Assembly (NCBI RefSeq): GCF_903914075.1 | Contig: NZ_CAIWNQ010000009.1 | Span: 62,001-126,000, forward strand | Length of the DNA: 64,000 nt | Origin: Ruegeria sp. THAF57 | GTDB lineage: Bacteria; Pseudomonadota; Alphaproteobacteria; Rhodobacterales; Rhodobacteraceae | Reading direction: 5' to 3' | Shown here: in pieces, positions 10,341 through 18,444 of the stretch | Layout: every line of letters begins with the position of its first letter | How positions within the stretch are numbered: the first letter of the stretch is position 1 | Notes under the pieces: generated by a model | Told to the model about the DNA's origin: nothing | Seen by the model: only the letters and a program-made list of their open reading frames with translations | Database searches by the model: none | Program-made: the position numbers and the translations under genes

Positions 10341-11684
10341 TCAGCCCTCCTTTTCAATCTTGGTCAGGCAGTCGCGCAGCGCCAGCCCATATTCATATTT
10401 TGCTGGGCAGGCAAAACCGACCAGGCCCAGATCTTCTTCGTCAAGTTCCAGCGCCCCAAGCGCTTGGGCCGTATCCGTATCCATGACTAACAGCGCGCGC
10501 AGCAACTGTGTCGGCAGATAATCCTGCGGCATCAGTTCTTCGAACGTGCCCGTTGGAACCATTGCACGGCGGCCGCCATTCAGGTTGGACGTAAACGCAA
10601 ACAGCTTTTTGGCAAAGGCCGAACCCAGAACCGGTTGAACGGCGTATTTCGACGGCATTGGGCGTATCCAACCCATCGGAATCTGGTCAGGGTCTTCGCG
10701 GATGATAGAAATCTGGCGCGCAAAACGGCCAAGAAACGCGGTGGGGCCGTCAGCTAGTTTTCCCGAGAGGATCGAGCCCGAAATAATCCGCGCGGTGCCG
10801 TCAATTTCGATCTCATCCCGAGTAAGGTCATCTGTCGACGCGCCCATGACCGTGCGGATCAGGCGGGGATGACGTGCACCGGGGCCCGACAGGGCAATCA
10901 CAACATTCGGGTCCAGATGTCCGGTCTGCATCAGCCGGCCAATCGCGATTACATCCTGATATCCGATCGTCCAAACTTGCTTTTCGCCGGCCAGAGGTTC
11001 CAGAAAGTGGATATGAGTCCCGGCCAGCCCAGCCGGATGCGGGCCCGAAAATGCTGCGGCTTCGACATTCGCAAGATCAGACCCCGGCAGCGAGTCACCT
11101 TCCTGTTGACACAGATACGTTTTGCCGTCCGTCAGAAGCGACACCGCCTTCAGCCCTTCGGCAAATGCCTCGCCCGCGTCGTTTATGATGACGGCCGCGT
11201 CACCGGAAAGGGGCTCACTGTCCATTGCGGTGACAAAGATCGCCGTAGGCTTAGAGCCCGGCGCAGGCATTTTCGAATACGGGCGCGTTCGGAACGATGT
11301 CCAAAGACCAGCGGCGCACAGCTTGGCAGTAACGCCTTCCGCGCTGTCCGAGCTACCGGTGCTTGAGAAATCCAAACCCACATCGTTTTGGTCTGATACC
11401 TCGATCACGACGCTCTGCAAGACACGACGCGCGCCACGGTTGACCGCGACGACCTTCCCGGTCAGAGGCGCAACCATCATCGCTGCGGGCATGTCCTTGT
11501 GGCAGAACAGCGGCGTCCCCCGTTGTACCTCGTCGCCTTCCTGAACCAGCATCCGAGGTTTCAGGCCAAGATAGTCACCACCCAGAACCCCAACGGTCGA
11601 AAATTCCGGACCGGGTTGAATCGTCTGTTCCGGCGCGCCCTGCACCGGCAATTCTAACCCCTTTTTCAGTTTGAAAGTTTGCAT
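10341..11684 (-). CDS. nqrA: Na+-NQR subunit A
   Basis: 447-residue cytoplasmic subunit that sits on NqrB near the quinone site; it carries no cofactor. N-terminal MQTFKLKKGLELPVQGAP and the GGDYLGLKPRMLVQEGDEVQ lipoyl-like segment are typical, as is GRFARQISIIRE. The start is set at ATG 11684 (MQTFKL), the conserved family start, not at the upstream in-frame start at 11702. First gene of nqrABCDEF; an inverted repeat lies 39-69 bp upstream. Confidence 0.97.
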   Translation of the reverse strand: MQTFKLKKGLELPVQGAPEQTIQPGPEFSTVGVLGGDYLGLKPRMLVQEGDEVQRGTPLFCHKDMPAAMMVAPLTGKVVAVNRGARRVLQSVVIEVSDQNDVGLDFSSTGSSDSAEGVTAKLCAAGLWTSFRTRPYSKMPAPGSKPTAIFVTAMDSEPLSGDAAVIINDAGEAFAEGLKAVSLLTDGKTYLCQQEGDSLPGSDLANVEAAAFSGPHPAGLAGTHIHFLEPLAGEKQVWTIGYQDVIAIGRLMQTGHLDPNVVIALSGPGARHPRLIRTVMGASTDDLTRDEIEIDGTARIISGSILSGKLADGPTAFLGRFARQISIIREDPDQIPMGWIRPMPSKYAVQPVLGSAFAKKLFAFTSNLNGGRRAMVPTGTFEELMPQDYLPTQLLRALLVMDTDTAQALGALELDEEDLGLVGFACPAKYEYGLALRDCLTKIEKEG

Positions 11685-11722
11685 GTCGCTACGGTCTTCC
11701 AAGCCTTATTGCTGCACCACTC

Positions 11723-11753
11723 CGTTTTGGCACTCACATAGTGGCACAAAACG
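11723..11753. promoter_or_regulatory. Inverted repeat upstream of nqrA
   Basis: CGTTTTG (11723-11729) is mirrored exactly by CAAAACG (11747-11753). Inside it CACT (11731-11734) pairs with AGTG (11740-11743) around a five-base centre. It lies 39-69 bp before the nqrA start codon and could be an operator or a 5'-leader hairpin. No matching regulator family was recognised. Confidence 0.4.
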
Positions 11754-11974
11754 CTGTGAACGTGGGAGCCTTGGAGCAAAAAAAAGCGCGCGGCGCTCAA
11801 TCCTGATCTATGGCTTCCTGTCGATCACGGACCCTTTACGCGCGGATGCTGACAAACGCAAACCCGTTACGGCCAAAATCGGCATCGGATTTTCACTTTC
11901 GGAAGAACAGCCTTATTTTAAGCCTTCCTAAATTGCGTATCGCGCCCGGAATGCTTCCAGTGTAAGCACCCAGA

Positions 11975-13090
11975 ATGGAACACGCTGACACGCTAGAGAT
12001 ATTTTTGGTGGCTACGCCCGGCCTTGAAGCACCGCTTTGTGCCGAAGCGCGAGAGAAGGGATTCGCCAATGTCACCGCCGTTCCCGGCGGGGTGAATTGC
12101 CGTGGGACATGGTCCGAGGTCTGGCGTGCGAACCTGTGTCTTCGTGGGGCCAACAAGGTACTGGTCAGGTTGGGCAGCTTTCCTGCCGTGCATTTGGCCC
12201 AACTTGACAAACGGGCGCGCAAATTTCCCTGGTCTCAGTTTCTGCGCCCCGATGTTCCTGTTCGGGTTGAGGCAACCAGCCGCAAGTCTCGAATCTATCA
12301 CGCCGGGGCCGCCCGCCAGAGGATCGAGCGTGCGATTACCGAAACTCTGGGCGTTCAGGTGTCACCCGAAGCCAGTCTGCGCATATTGTTGCGTATCGAA
12401 AAAGACATCTGCACGTTTTCTGTAGACACATCCGGAGACCCTTTGCACAAGCGCGGTCATAAGCCTGCGGTCGCTAAGGCCCCAATGCGCGAGTCGATGG
12501 CCTCCATGTTCCTGCGCGAATGTGGGTTCGATGGGACAGAGCCGGTACTTGACCCAATGTGCGGATCGGGAACCTTTGTGATCGAAGCGGCGGAAATTGC
12601 TTTGAACCTGAACCCCGGTCGATCGCGCTCATTCGCGTTCGAAAGTCTCAAGACTTTTGATCCCGCCATCTGGGCCGACATGCGGGCCCAACATGCGCCC
12701 TCAGAAGCAGATGTCATGTTTTTCGGCTCGGACCGCAACGCAGGGGCTGTCGACGCTTCGACTTCGAACGCCAAATGTGCAGGCGTCGCCAGTGTCACCA
12801 GATTTCAAACGCGATCTGTCAGCGACATCAAACCCCCGACGGACCGGGCGGGGCTTGTCATCATCAACCCCCCTTATGGTGCAAGGATCGGCGACGAAAA
12901 ACGTCTGCGTTCCGTCTATGGGACGCTGGGCAAGGTCCTGACCTCAAAGTTCAGCGGCTGGAGGGTCGGATTGGTCACAAGTAATGCCTCGCTGGCGCGC
13001 TCCACTCGTCTACCCTTTTTACCTGCGGGACCGGTGGTGGATCACGGCGGCACCAAAATCCGGCTTTATCAAACAAAACCCTTGGCCTGA
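11975..13090 (+). CDS. THUMP-domain class I RNA methyltransferase (RlmL/UPF0020 family)
   Basis: 371-residue S-adenosylmethionine-dependent methyltransferase of the UPF0020 family, most likely methylating the N2 of a guanine in 23S rRNA (RlmL N-half equivalent). Residues about 5-60 plus a THUMP region to about 150 bind RNA. The catalytic domain begins with LDPMCGSGTFVIEAAEIAL (motif I, about residues 190-208), and NPPYG at 298-302 is motif IV for exocyclic-amine methylation. Divergent from nqrA. Gene names such as ypsC or rlmL are used for relatives; orthology is not certain. Confidence 0.85.
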   Translation: MEHADTLEIFLVATPGLEAPLCAEAREKGFANVTAVPGGVNCRGTWSEVWRANLCLRGANKVLVRLGSFPAVHLAQLDKRARKFPWSQFLRPDVPVRVEATSRKSRIYHAGAARQRIERAITETLGVQVSPEASLRILLRIEKDICTFSVDTSGDPLHKRGHKPAVAKAPMRESMASMFLRECGFDGTEPVLDPMCGSGTFVIEAAEIALNLNPGRSRSFAFESLKTFDPAIWADMRAQHAPSEADVMFFGSDRNAGAVDASTSNAKCAGVASVTRFQTRSVSDIKPPTDRAGLVIINPPYGARIGDEKRLRSVYGTLGKVLTSKFSGWRVGLVTSNASLARSTRLPFLPAGPVVDHGGTKIRLYQTKPLA

Positions 13091-13196
13091 CATGGAACAA
13101 ACTACTGTGTTCAAGTCGTCCTCAGCCATTTCCGACGCAACGCACAAAATCCCCCTTGCGCATCCAAATCGCCGGGTATAGACCCCGCGCCACGGT

Positions 13197-13273
13197 CGGA
13201 GTGTAGCTCAGCCTGGTAGAGCACTGTCTTCGGGAGGCAGGGGTCGGAGGTTCGAATCCTCTCACTCCGACCA
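13197..13273 (+). tRNA. tRNA-Pro(CGG)
   Basis: 77-nt cloverleaf: acceptor CGGAGTG/CACTCCG; D-arm GCTCAGCCTGGTAGAGC; anticodon stem CTGTC/GGCAG with loop TTCGGGA, giving anticodon CGG; T-arm with TTCGAAT; discriminator A and encoded CCA. The only tRNA found in the window. Confidence 0.97.
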
Positions 13274-13474
13274 ATAAAATCAATTGCCTGTATTTATTTA
13301 GCGCCTTCCCAAAGCATCGAGTTTTCCTAACATGTTGGGGAAACCTTATTCCCTCACCCGTTCATTTTGTCGGTAAGGTTTGCATCTAATAAACGATGCG
13401 GTCGGTTTGAACTGGTCAGAGTGCCTACGCAGGCGGCGATTGCGGCCCTTACATGGGATCGTTTGACCTACAGC

Positions 13475-13768
13475 TCACTCAACCAGTTCGTAGTGCTTGA
13501 TTAACCTGCTTTCGACCAACTCGGCTTCGGCAGGATCAATATGCGGAGAGCTATAGTCCTCGCCAACAAACTTCTTAAGCGAGGCCAAGTCTTTCCAAAC
13601 CATCACGAAACAGAATTCTCTTGGGCTATCGCTGTGCGGAGTACCCGGTAAAACCTGAACAATCCCTGCAGTTTCTTTCATCATCGGAATTGCGGTTTTG
13701 TGGAAGAATTCCGCAAATTCGTCTTCCTTACCTTCTTTTACCTGAACTTGAAAAATGCGCATTATCAT
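13475..13768 (-). CDS. Antibiotic biosynthesis monooxygenase (ABM)-fold protein
   Basis: 97-residue dimeric alpha+beta-barrel (ABM) domain protein. The N-terminal strand MRIFQVQVKEGKEDEFAEF and the later FVMVWKDLASLKKFVGEDY match the ABM layout. These small proteins are cofactor-free oxygenases, haem-degrading relatives or stress proteins; the substrate cannot be read. GGGAGG with good spacing supports the ATG at 13768; a second ATG lies two codons in. It stands alone, with about 200 bp of non-coding DNA on the tRNA side. A second ABM-like gene at 23826 shares the local pattern GEDY followed by P-AEA. Confidence 0.75.
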   Translation of the reverse strand: MIMRIFQVQVKEGKEDEFAEFFHKTAIPMMKETAGIVQVLPGTPHSDSPREFCFVMVWKDLASLKKFVGEDYSSPHIDPAEAELVESRLIKHYELVE

Positions 13769-13993
13769 GCCGTTTCCTCCCTCAGAGACTTACTGGCGTG
13801 CATAAATGCCTCACACAGGATCATACCATCAGAGCCTGTGAATGTCCTGACTGCGCTTATGCGTCGCTTCGTCGGCGGGGTTATCTGTGGATTGGACCGT
13901 CAAACAAAAGTATAGCGTCTTGGCCGCACCAAATTGCCAGAACAGCAAGAAATACAAAATCGTGCTATGCTGCCCAGTTATAGGGGGCGAACA

Positions 13994-14824
13994 ATGGCTA
14001 CTTTAGATTTTTCTGAATTTGGAACCGCCGAAAAGGAAGGATGGTCCCGGCCCGACACTGCCGAAAGTTATGCGGCCAGTTTGGAAGGCACCGCAGCCCA
14101 AAGCGTCCCGGAACTTTTACGGCAAGCGCGGATCGGCCCAGGAAAGCAGGTGCTGGATCTGTGTTGCGGACCGGGCGTTGTCACCGCCGGGCTGCTTGCA
14201 GCCGGAGCCGAAGCGACTGGCTTGGATTTCTCGCCCGCAATGTTGCAGTTGGCACGCCAAAATGTGCCAGATGCAGTCTTCGTTGAGGGTGATGCTATGA
14301 ACCTTCCTTTTGAAGACGCCTGTTTTGACGCCGTAACAATTGGCTTTGGCATTTTGCATGTTCCAGACCCGGTTAGCGTTCTGCAAGAGGCGCACAGGGT
14401 TCTGCGTAAGGGGGGACGCTTGTCCTTTTCGGTCTGGCATGGCCCAACCATCCCCACAATACTTGGGGATTTGTTTCAAGTGATCGGTCGCTTGGGGGAC
14501 CCGTCAGTTCAGTTGCCGCCCGGCCCCGGTTTGCACGACTATGCTGACCCCGAGATAGTTGACACCACGCTAACAAAAGCGGGCTTCTCGGATATCTCGC
14601 AGAGCTTGGTGCAAAATTTTGTTGAAACGCAAAACGCCGACGGCATGGTCACTTTGTTCATGGAGGGCACAGTTCGGGGTGGTTTGCTTTTGCGCTCGCA
14701 ACCGACCGAAACGCTTGCCGATATTCAGGCGGCTATGAGTGAGCTCATCAAAACCAAATATGGGTCAAATGGCCCTTGGAAGCTTCCGATGCCGTCTGTG
14801 ATTTCAGCGGCAACAGCTATCTGA
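13994..14824 (+). CDS. UbiE/class I SAM-dependent methyltransferase
   Basis: 276-residue methyltransferase. Motif I is VLDLCCGPGVVTAGLLAAG (about residues 51-69), followed by the acidic LDFSPAML ribose site and motif post-I/II around FEDACFDAVTIGFGILHVPD. Overall type resembles UbiE or small-molecule methyltransferases; the substrate is unknown. I start at ATG 13994 behind GGGGGCGAAC, not at the upstream in-frame start 13934. It is the only gene here facing right before a convergent arylsulfatase. Confidence 0.8.
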   Translation: MATLDFSEFGTAEKEGWSRPDTAESYAASLEGTAAQSVPELLRQARIGPGKQVLDLCCGPGVVTAGLLAAGAEATGLDFSPAMLQLARQNVPDAVFVEGDAMNLPFEDACFDAVTIGFGILHVPDPVSVLQEAHRVLRKGGRLSFSVWHGPTIPTILGDLFQVIGRLGDPSVQLPPGPGLHDYADPEIVDTTLTKAGFSDISQSLVQNFVETQNADGMVTLFMEGTVRGGLLLRSQPTETLADIQAAMSELIKTKYGSNGPWKLPMPSVISAATAI

Positions 14825-15019
14825 TGACGTTAGCGCAGGCCAGTCATTGCGCCACCGCGCGCAACCCAACCTGCGTTCTAATGCGATCGCGCAAACCCGA
14901 ACAATGGGGTTGAGAAGGTGAAAAGCCACCGTTTCTTTTCCCTTGGACTAAGCGAACCGCCAGCCCAAGGGTAAAATTGTTCGAAACGTGCCCTGAAAGA
15001 AAAACTCTTTCCGGAAAAG

Positions 15020-16567
15020 CTATTGGTTGCCCGCCCGGCTGGTGAGTTCTTCCATAACGTTGTCGAGGTTAAAGCTGCCGGGTTTTTGCCTTGGCGGAAA
15101 TTCCTCGAAACTTTGCAACCATTGTCCGACATAAGCAGCGGCTGGCGCGATGGCGAACATATGTTCAAGGAACCATCGCTGATAACCCATTGCGTTTTCC
15201 TCCTCGGCTCTCTCGAATGGGTCGCTGCGCAAGTTTGACAGCATTGGTGCGCGCAACACTTCAAAGGGCGAAAGCCAGACGTCGAGGCCATGCGCATTTT
15301 GTTTGAGGAACGTCACCTTGTATTGGTCGTAGCGAAGGGCCGCGACACTGCCGTCATCGGTCCAATAAATAAACTCGCTGCGTGGCCAATCGTCGGTTTC
15401 ACCCGAGAAAGAAGGCAGAAGATTGTAGCCGTCCAGATGCGCCTTGTATTGGCGCCCTATGGCTTGAACGCCGCCTGTCAGCAACTTTTCTTTGATATCG
15501 GGTTCACCAACGGACGCCATTATCGTTGGCAGCATGTCGGCATGTGAGGCCACCCCATTGATCTTGGACCCTGGTTCGATGACCCCCGGCCATTTGATGA
15601 CCGTTGGGACGCGATAGCCGCCTTCCCATTGTGTGTTTTTCTCTCCGCGGAAAGGCGTTGTCCCGCCGTCTGGCCAGGTGAACGTCTCGGCACCGTTGTC
15701 GGTTGAATACATTACGACCGTATTTTCAGAGATGCCAAGCTCATCCAGCTTGTCCAAAAGAACACCGACATGCCCGTCATGCTCGACCATGCCGTCAGGA
15801 TAAACCCCCAGGCCGGTCACGCCTTCGGAGTCCTCCTTGAGATGCGTAAAAATGTGCATCCGGGTGGAGTTCCACCAAAAAAAAAACGGCTTGTCTTGCT
15901 CTACCGCTCTTTCCATGAAATCCAATGCGCTTGCGGTGACTTCTTCGTCAACGGTTTCCATGCGTTTTTTGGTAAGCGGTCCAGTGTCTTCGATTGAACC
16001 ATCTGCAGTTGACTTGATAACGCCCCGCGGACCAAAGTTTTCCTTGAACGCTTCGCTCTTGGGATAATCCGGGTTTTCGGGTTCTTCCTCGGCGTTTAGG
16101 TGATAAAGATTTCCAAAAAACTCATCAAAACCATGGTTTGTGGGAAGGTGTTCGTCACGGTCACCCAGGTGATTTTTGCCAAATTGTCCCGTCATGTAGC
16201 CATGGTTCTTCAAAAGCCCGGCGATGGTAGGATCTTCGACAGGCATGCCCTCTGGCGCACCCGGCAGGCCCACTTTTGTCAGACCCGTGCGGATGGGAGA
16301 TTGCCCTGTGATGAAGGCGGCGCGTCCAGCCGTGCAGGATTGCTCGCCGTACCAATCAGTAAAAAGCGCGCCTTCTTTGGCTATGCGGTCGATATTGGGC
16401 GTCTGATACCCCATCATCCCGTGGTTATATGCGCTGATATTCCAAAAACCGATGTCATCCCCCCAAATTATGAGGAAGTTCATCGGAGGCTCATCTTGGG
16501 CATGAACCGCTGTAGCGGCTGCAGCAAACAAAGCCGCCGCGATAGTGGACTTAATATTATACTTCAT
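15020..16567 (-). CDS. Exported arylsulfatase
   Basis: 515-residue type I sulfatase hydrolysing a sulfate ester in the periplasm. Sec signal MKYNIKSTIAAALFAAAATA with cleavage after VHA (about residue 23). Metal-binding D37/D38 in IIWGDDIG. Formylglycine motif C78-T-A-G-R82, so it should need an anaerobic or aerobic formylglycine-generating enzyme encoded elsewhere. TDNGAETFTWPDGGTTPFRG is the C-side metal and active-site segment of this subfamily. The C-terminal quarter is the usual arylsulfatase domain. No sulfatase-maturation gene or sulfate-ester transporter is adjacent. Confidence 0.93.
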   Translation of the reverse strand: MKYNIKSTIAAALFAAAATAVHAQDEPPMNFLIIWGDDIGFWNISAYNHGMMGYQTPNIDRIAKEGALFTDWYGEQSCTAGRAAFITGQSPIRTGLTKVGLPGAPEGMPVEDPTIAGLLKNHGYMTGQFGKNHLGDRDEHLPTNHGFDEFFGNLYHLNAEEEPENPDYPKSEAFKENFGPRGVIKSTADGSIEDTGPLTKKRMETVDEEVTASALDFMERAVEQDKPFFFWWNSTRMHIFTHLKEDSEGVTGLGVYPDGMVEHDGHVGVLLDKLDELGISENTVVMYSTDNGAETFTWPDGGTTPFRGEKNTQWEGGYRVPTVIKWPGVIEPGSKINGVASHADMLPTIMASVGEPDIKEKLLTGGVQAIGRQYKAHLDGYNLLPSFSGETDDWPRSEFIYWTDDGSVAALRYDQYKVTFLKQNAHGLDVWLSPFEVLRAPMLSNLRSDPFERAEEENAMGYQRWFLEHMFAIAPAAAYVGQWLQSFEEFPPRQKPGSFNLDNVMEELTSRAGNQ

Positions 16568-16714
16568 GTCTTCCTCCCAAAAATACCTGATTCAATTCTC
16601 GACAAAATAACACAAATTCAGTTTTTTGATTTAAGGAATTTGTGGCCCAAATGATCTTCAGTAGACGCTCGACGCTGGCTTGGAAGAAGGTTCAGGCCAG
16701 ATTCAACTGCGGGG

Positions 16715-18256
16715 TCAGAGCATCCATTCAACGGGCAGCCACCTGACGACCGCCGTTAGGGCGCGTTGGAAACCGCTGGTTTCGGGGTCTGCGGTAAAGA
16801 CGGTGACCGTCCCATCTTGCTCTTCTTGCAGCCAGATAATCTCATCGTCTTCACTCAGCTCAACGCGATAGGAAAAATCTGTGTTGGCCAATTTCTCGGC
16901 AAGCGACGCGGCGATCGCCGGGCTTTCGATCATGAGCCCCATTTCAGTGTTCAATCGCGCAGATCTGGGATCGAGGTTGTATGAACCAATAAAGACACGT
17001 TTACCATCCGATCCAAATACCTTTGCATGTAATCCCGATGCCGACCCTGCCAACATTTCTGGCAGGCTTCGTTCGCGATGTTCCTGCCGCAAAGCCCGAA
17101 GCTCCAAAAGTTCTACACCGCTATTCAGCAAGTCTTCCCTGTAGCGCATATAGGCCGCATGAACCGGCATAACGTCGGTCGCGTCCAATGAGTTGGTCAA
17201 GACACGGACTTTAACTCCGGACCTGGCTAGTCCTTCCAAAACTTCGGCACCGCGTTTGCCGGGAATGAAATATGCTGAAACAAGATCCAGTGAGGTTTGA
17301 GAGTCGTTGGCGAATGCTATCAGTTGCTCGACGATCAGATTTTCACTGTCTGCTTGACCCAACCCTTTGGCTGGATCGTCCACGAAAAGGGTAACTTCGC
17401 TCCACTCGACTGTCAGATCACGCGCAGCTATCCGGTCCGCAAGCTCATTGTCTTGGATCGCTTTTTGATAACCCGCGCCAACAGCGGTTTTCCGTGCGGC
17501 ATCCGCCTTGGATTGCAGGCTTTTTTCCGCGGTGGGCTCCAGAAACAAAGCCGCGTCATAGGATGATGAACTGTTCCAATACGCGTCGAATGACTGCGAC
17601 ACCTCATCGACAATTGGGCCAATGGCGATCGTATCTACATCCAGATAGTGCGTTCCAGCCCCATAATCGAAATAGATATCACCGATATTGCGCCCCCCGA
17701 CAATTGTGGCAACCCCATCCACAGTCATTGACTTGTTATGCATCCGACGGTTCAAGCGCCTGAAGTCAAAAGCGTAAGACAGAAGTTTGGGGTTTCTCAG
17801 CGTAAAGGGATTGAAAATGCGCACATGCGCGTTGGGCAGAGCATCCAGTTCAGCAAGCAAGCCATCCAACCCCGAGATGCCGTTATCATCGACCAGCAAT
17901 CTGACCCGCACGCCGCGCTCGGCTGCGGCCCTAAGCTCATCAAGGAGCATCAGACCTGTAACATCGTCTTGCCAAATGTAGTACTGAGCGTCGATGGAAG
18001 ACGTCGCTTGCCGTGCGAATATAGCCCTGGCCGCAAAGGCAGCGCGTCCATTGCCCAAAGGCCGCACCCCGTCAAGGCCGGGGTTTCGTTCGATCGCTTG
18101 TTTGATAGTGGCGCCTAAAGGCCCGTCCCAGTCAGGATCTTGTTTGAGAGTTTGCTCAGAATAGTTTTTCTCAGGAAGTGGAAATGCCAGCTTTAGCCCG
18201 ACCACGGCGATTGTGATCACCACCGCGACAGTCAACAAAATCCTGATCAGCCGCAT
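16715..18256 (-). CDS. Phospholipase D-superfamily protein (cardiolipin synthase-like)
   Basis: 513-residue membrane-anchored phosphatidyltransferase or hydrolase with two complete HKD motifs: H173-x-K175-x4-D180 and H410-x-K412-x4-D417, each followed by GG or GS and N. An N-terminal helix (residues 3-26) anchors it, with the catalytic lobes probably periplasmic. The arrangement resembles YmdC/ClsC-type cardiolipin synthases and related PLD lipases. It lies between two exported hydrolases on the same strand, but with a 188-bp gap to the amidohydrolase end and 147 bp to the sulfatase start. Confidence 0.88.
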   Translation of the reverse strand: MRLIRILLTVAVVITIAVVGLKLAFPLPEKNYSEQTLKQDPDWDGPLGATIKQAIERNPGLDGVRPLGNGRAAFAARAIFARQATSSIDAQYYIWQDDVTGLMLLDELRAAAERGVRVRLLVDDNGISGLDGLLAELDALPNAHVRIFNPFTLRNPKLLSYAFDFRRLNRRMHNKSMTVDGVATIVGGRNIGDIYFDYGAGTHYLDVDTIAIGPIVDEVSQSFDAYWNSSSSYDAALFLEPTAEKSLQSKADAARKTAVGAGYQKAIQDNELADRIAARDLTVEWSEVTLFVDDPAKGLGQADSENLIVEQLIAFANDSQTSLDLVSAYFIPGKRGAEVLEGLARSGVKVRVLTNSLDATDVMPVHAAYMRYREDLLNSGVELLELRALRQEHRERSLPEMLAGSASGLHAKVFGSDGKRVFIGSYNLDPRSARLNTEMGLMIESPAIAASLAEKLANTDFSYRVELSEDDEIIWLQEEQDGTVTVFTADPETSGFQRALTAVVRWLPVEWML

Positions 18257-18444
18257 TCAGGGCTCCGTGTTCAGTACATCAAATAGGCCTTGTTCGTTAA
18301 CATGATCTATCCACGGCTCATTTATCAAGAGTTTAGACCACCGTGTGGTGCGATCGAACTCAGACACCGTGCAACGAAGCGGGTATCTGGGCTGTCAAAT
18401 CGCGGGAAAGGTTTTCCCTCAGTGCCAACTTCCAAATGTTGATA

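Noticed and set aside
11723-11753. Sigma-54 promoter before nqrA
   Set aside because: TGGCAC-like bases occur, but the -12 element TTGC is not at the needed spacing.
11671-11931. 86-codon plus-strand frame upstream of nqrA
   Set aside because: Low-complexity sequence with no ribosome site; it spans the nqrA 5' region and the inverted repeat.
14940-14971. CCCTTGG / CCAAGGG hairpin as arylsulfatase terminator
   Set aside because: The 18-base loop is long and no T-run follows in either direction.
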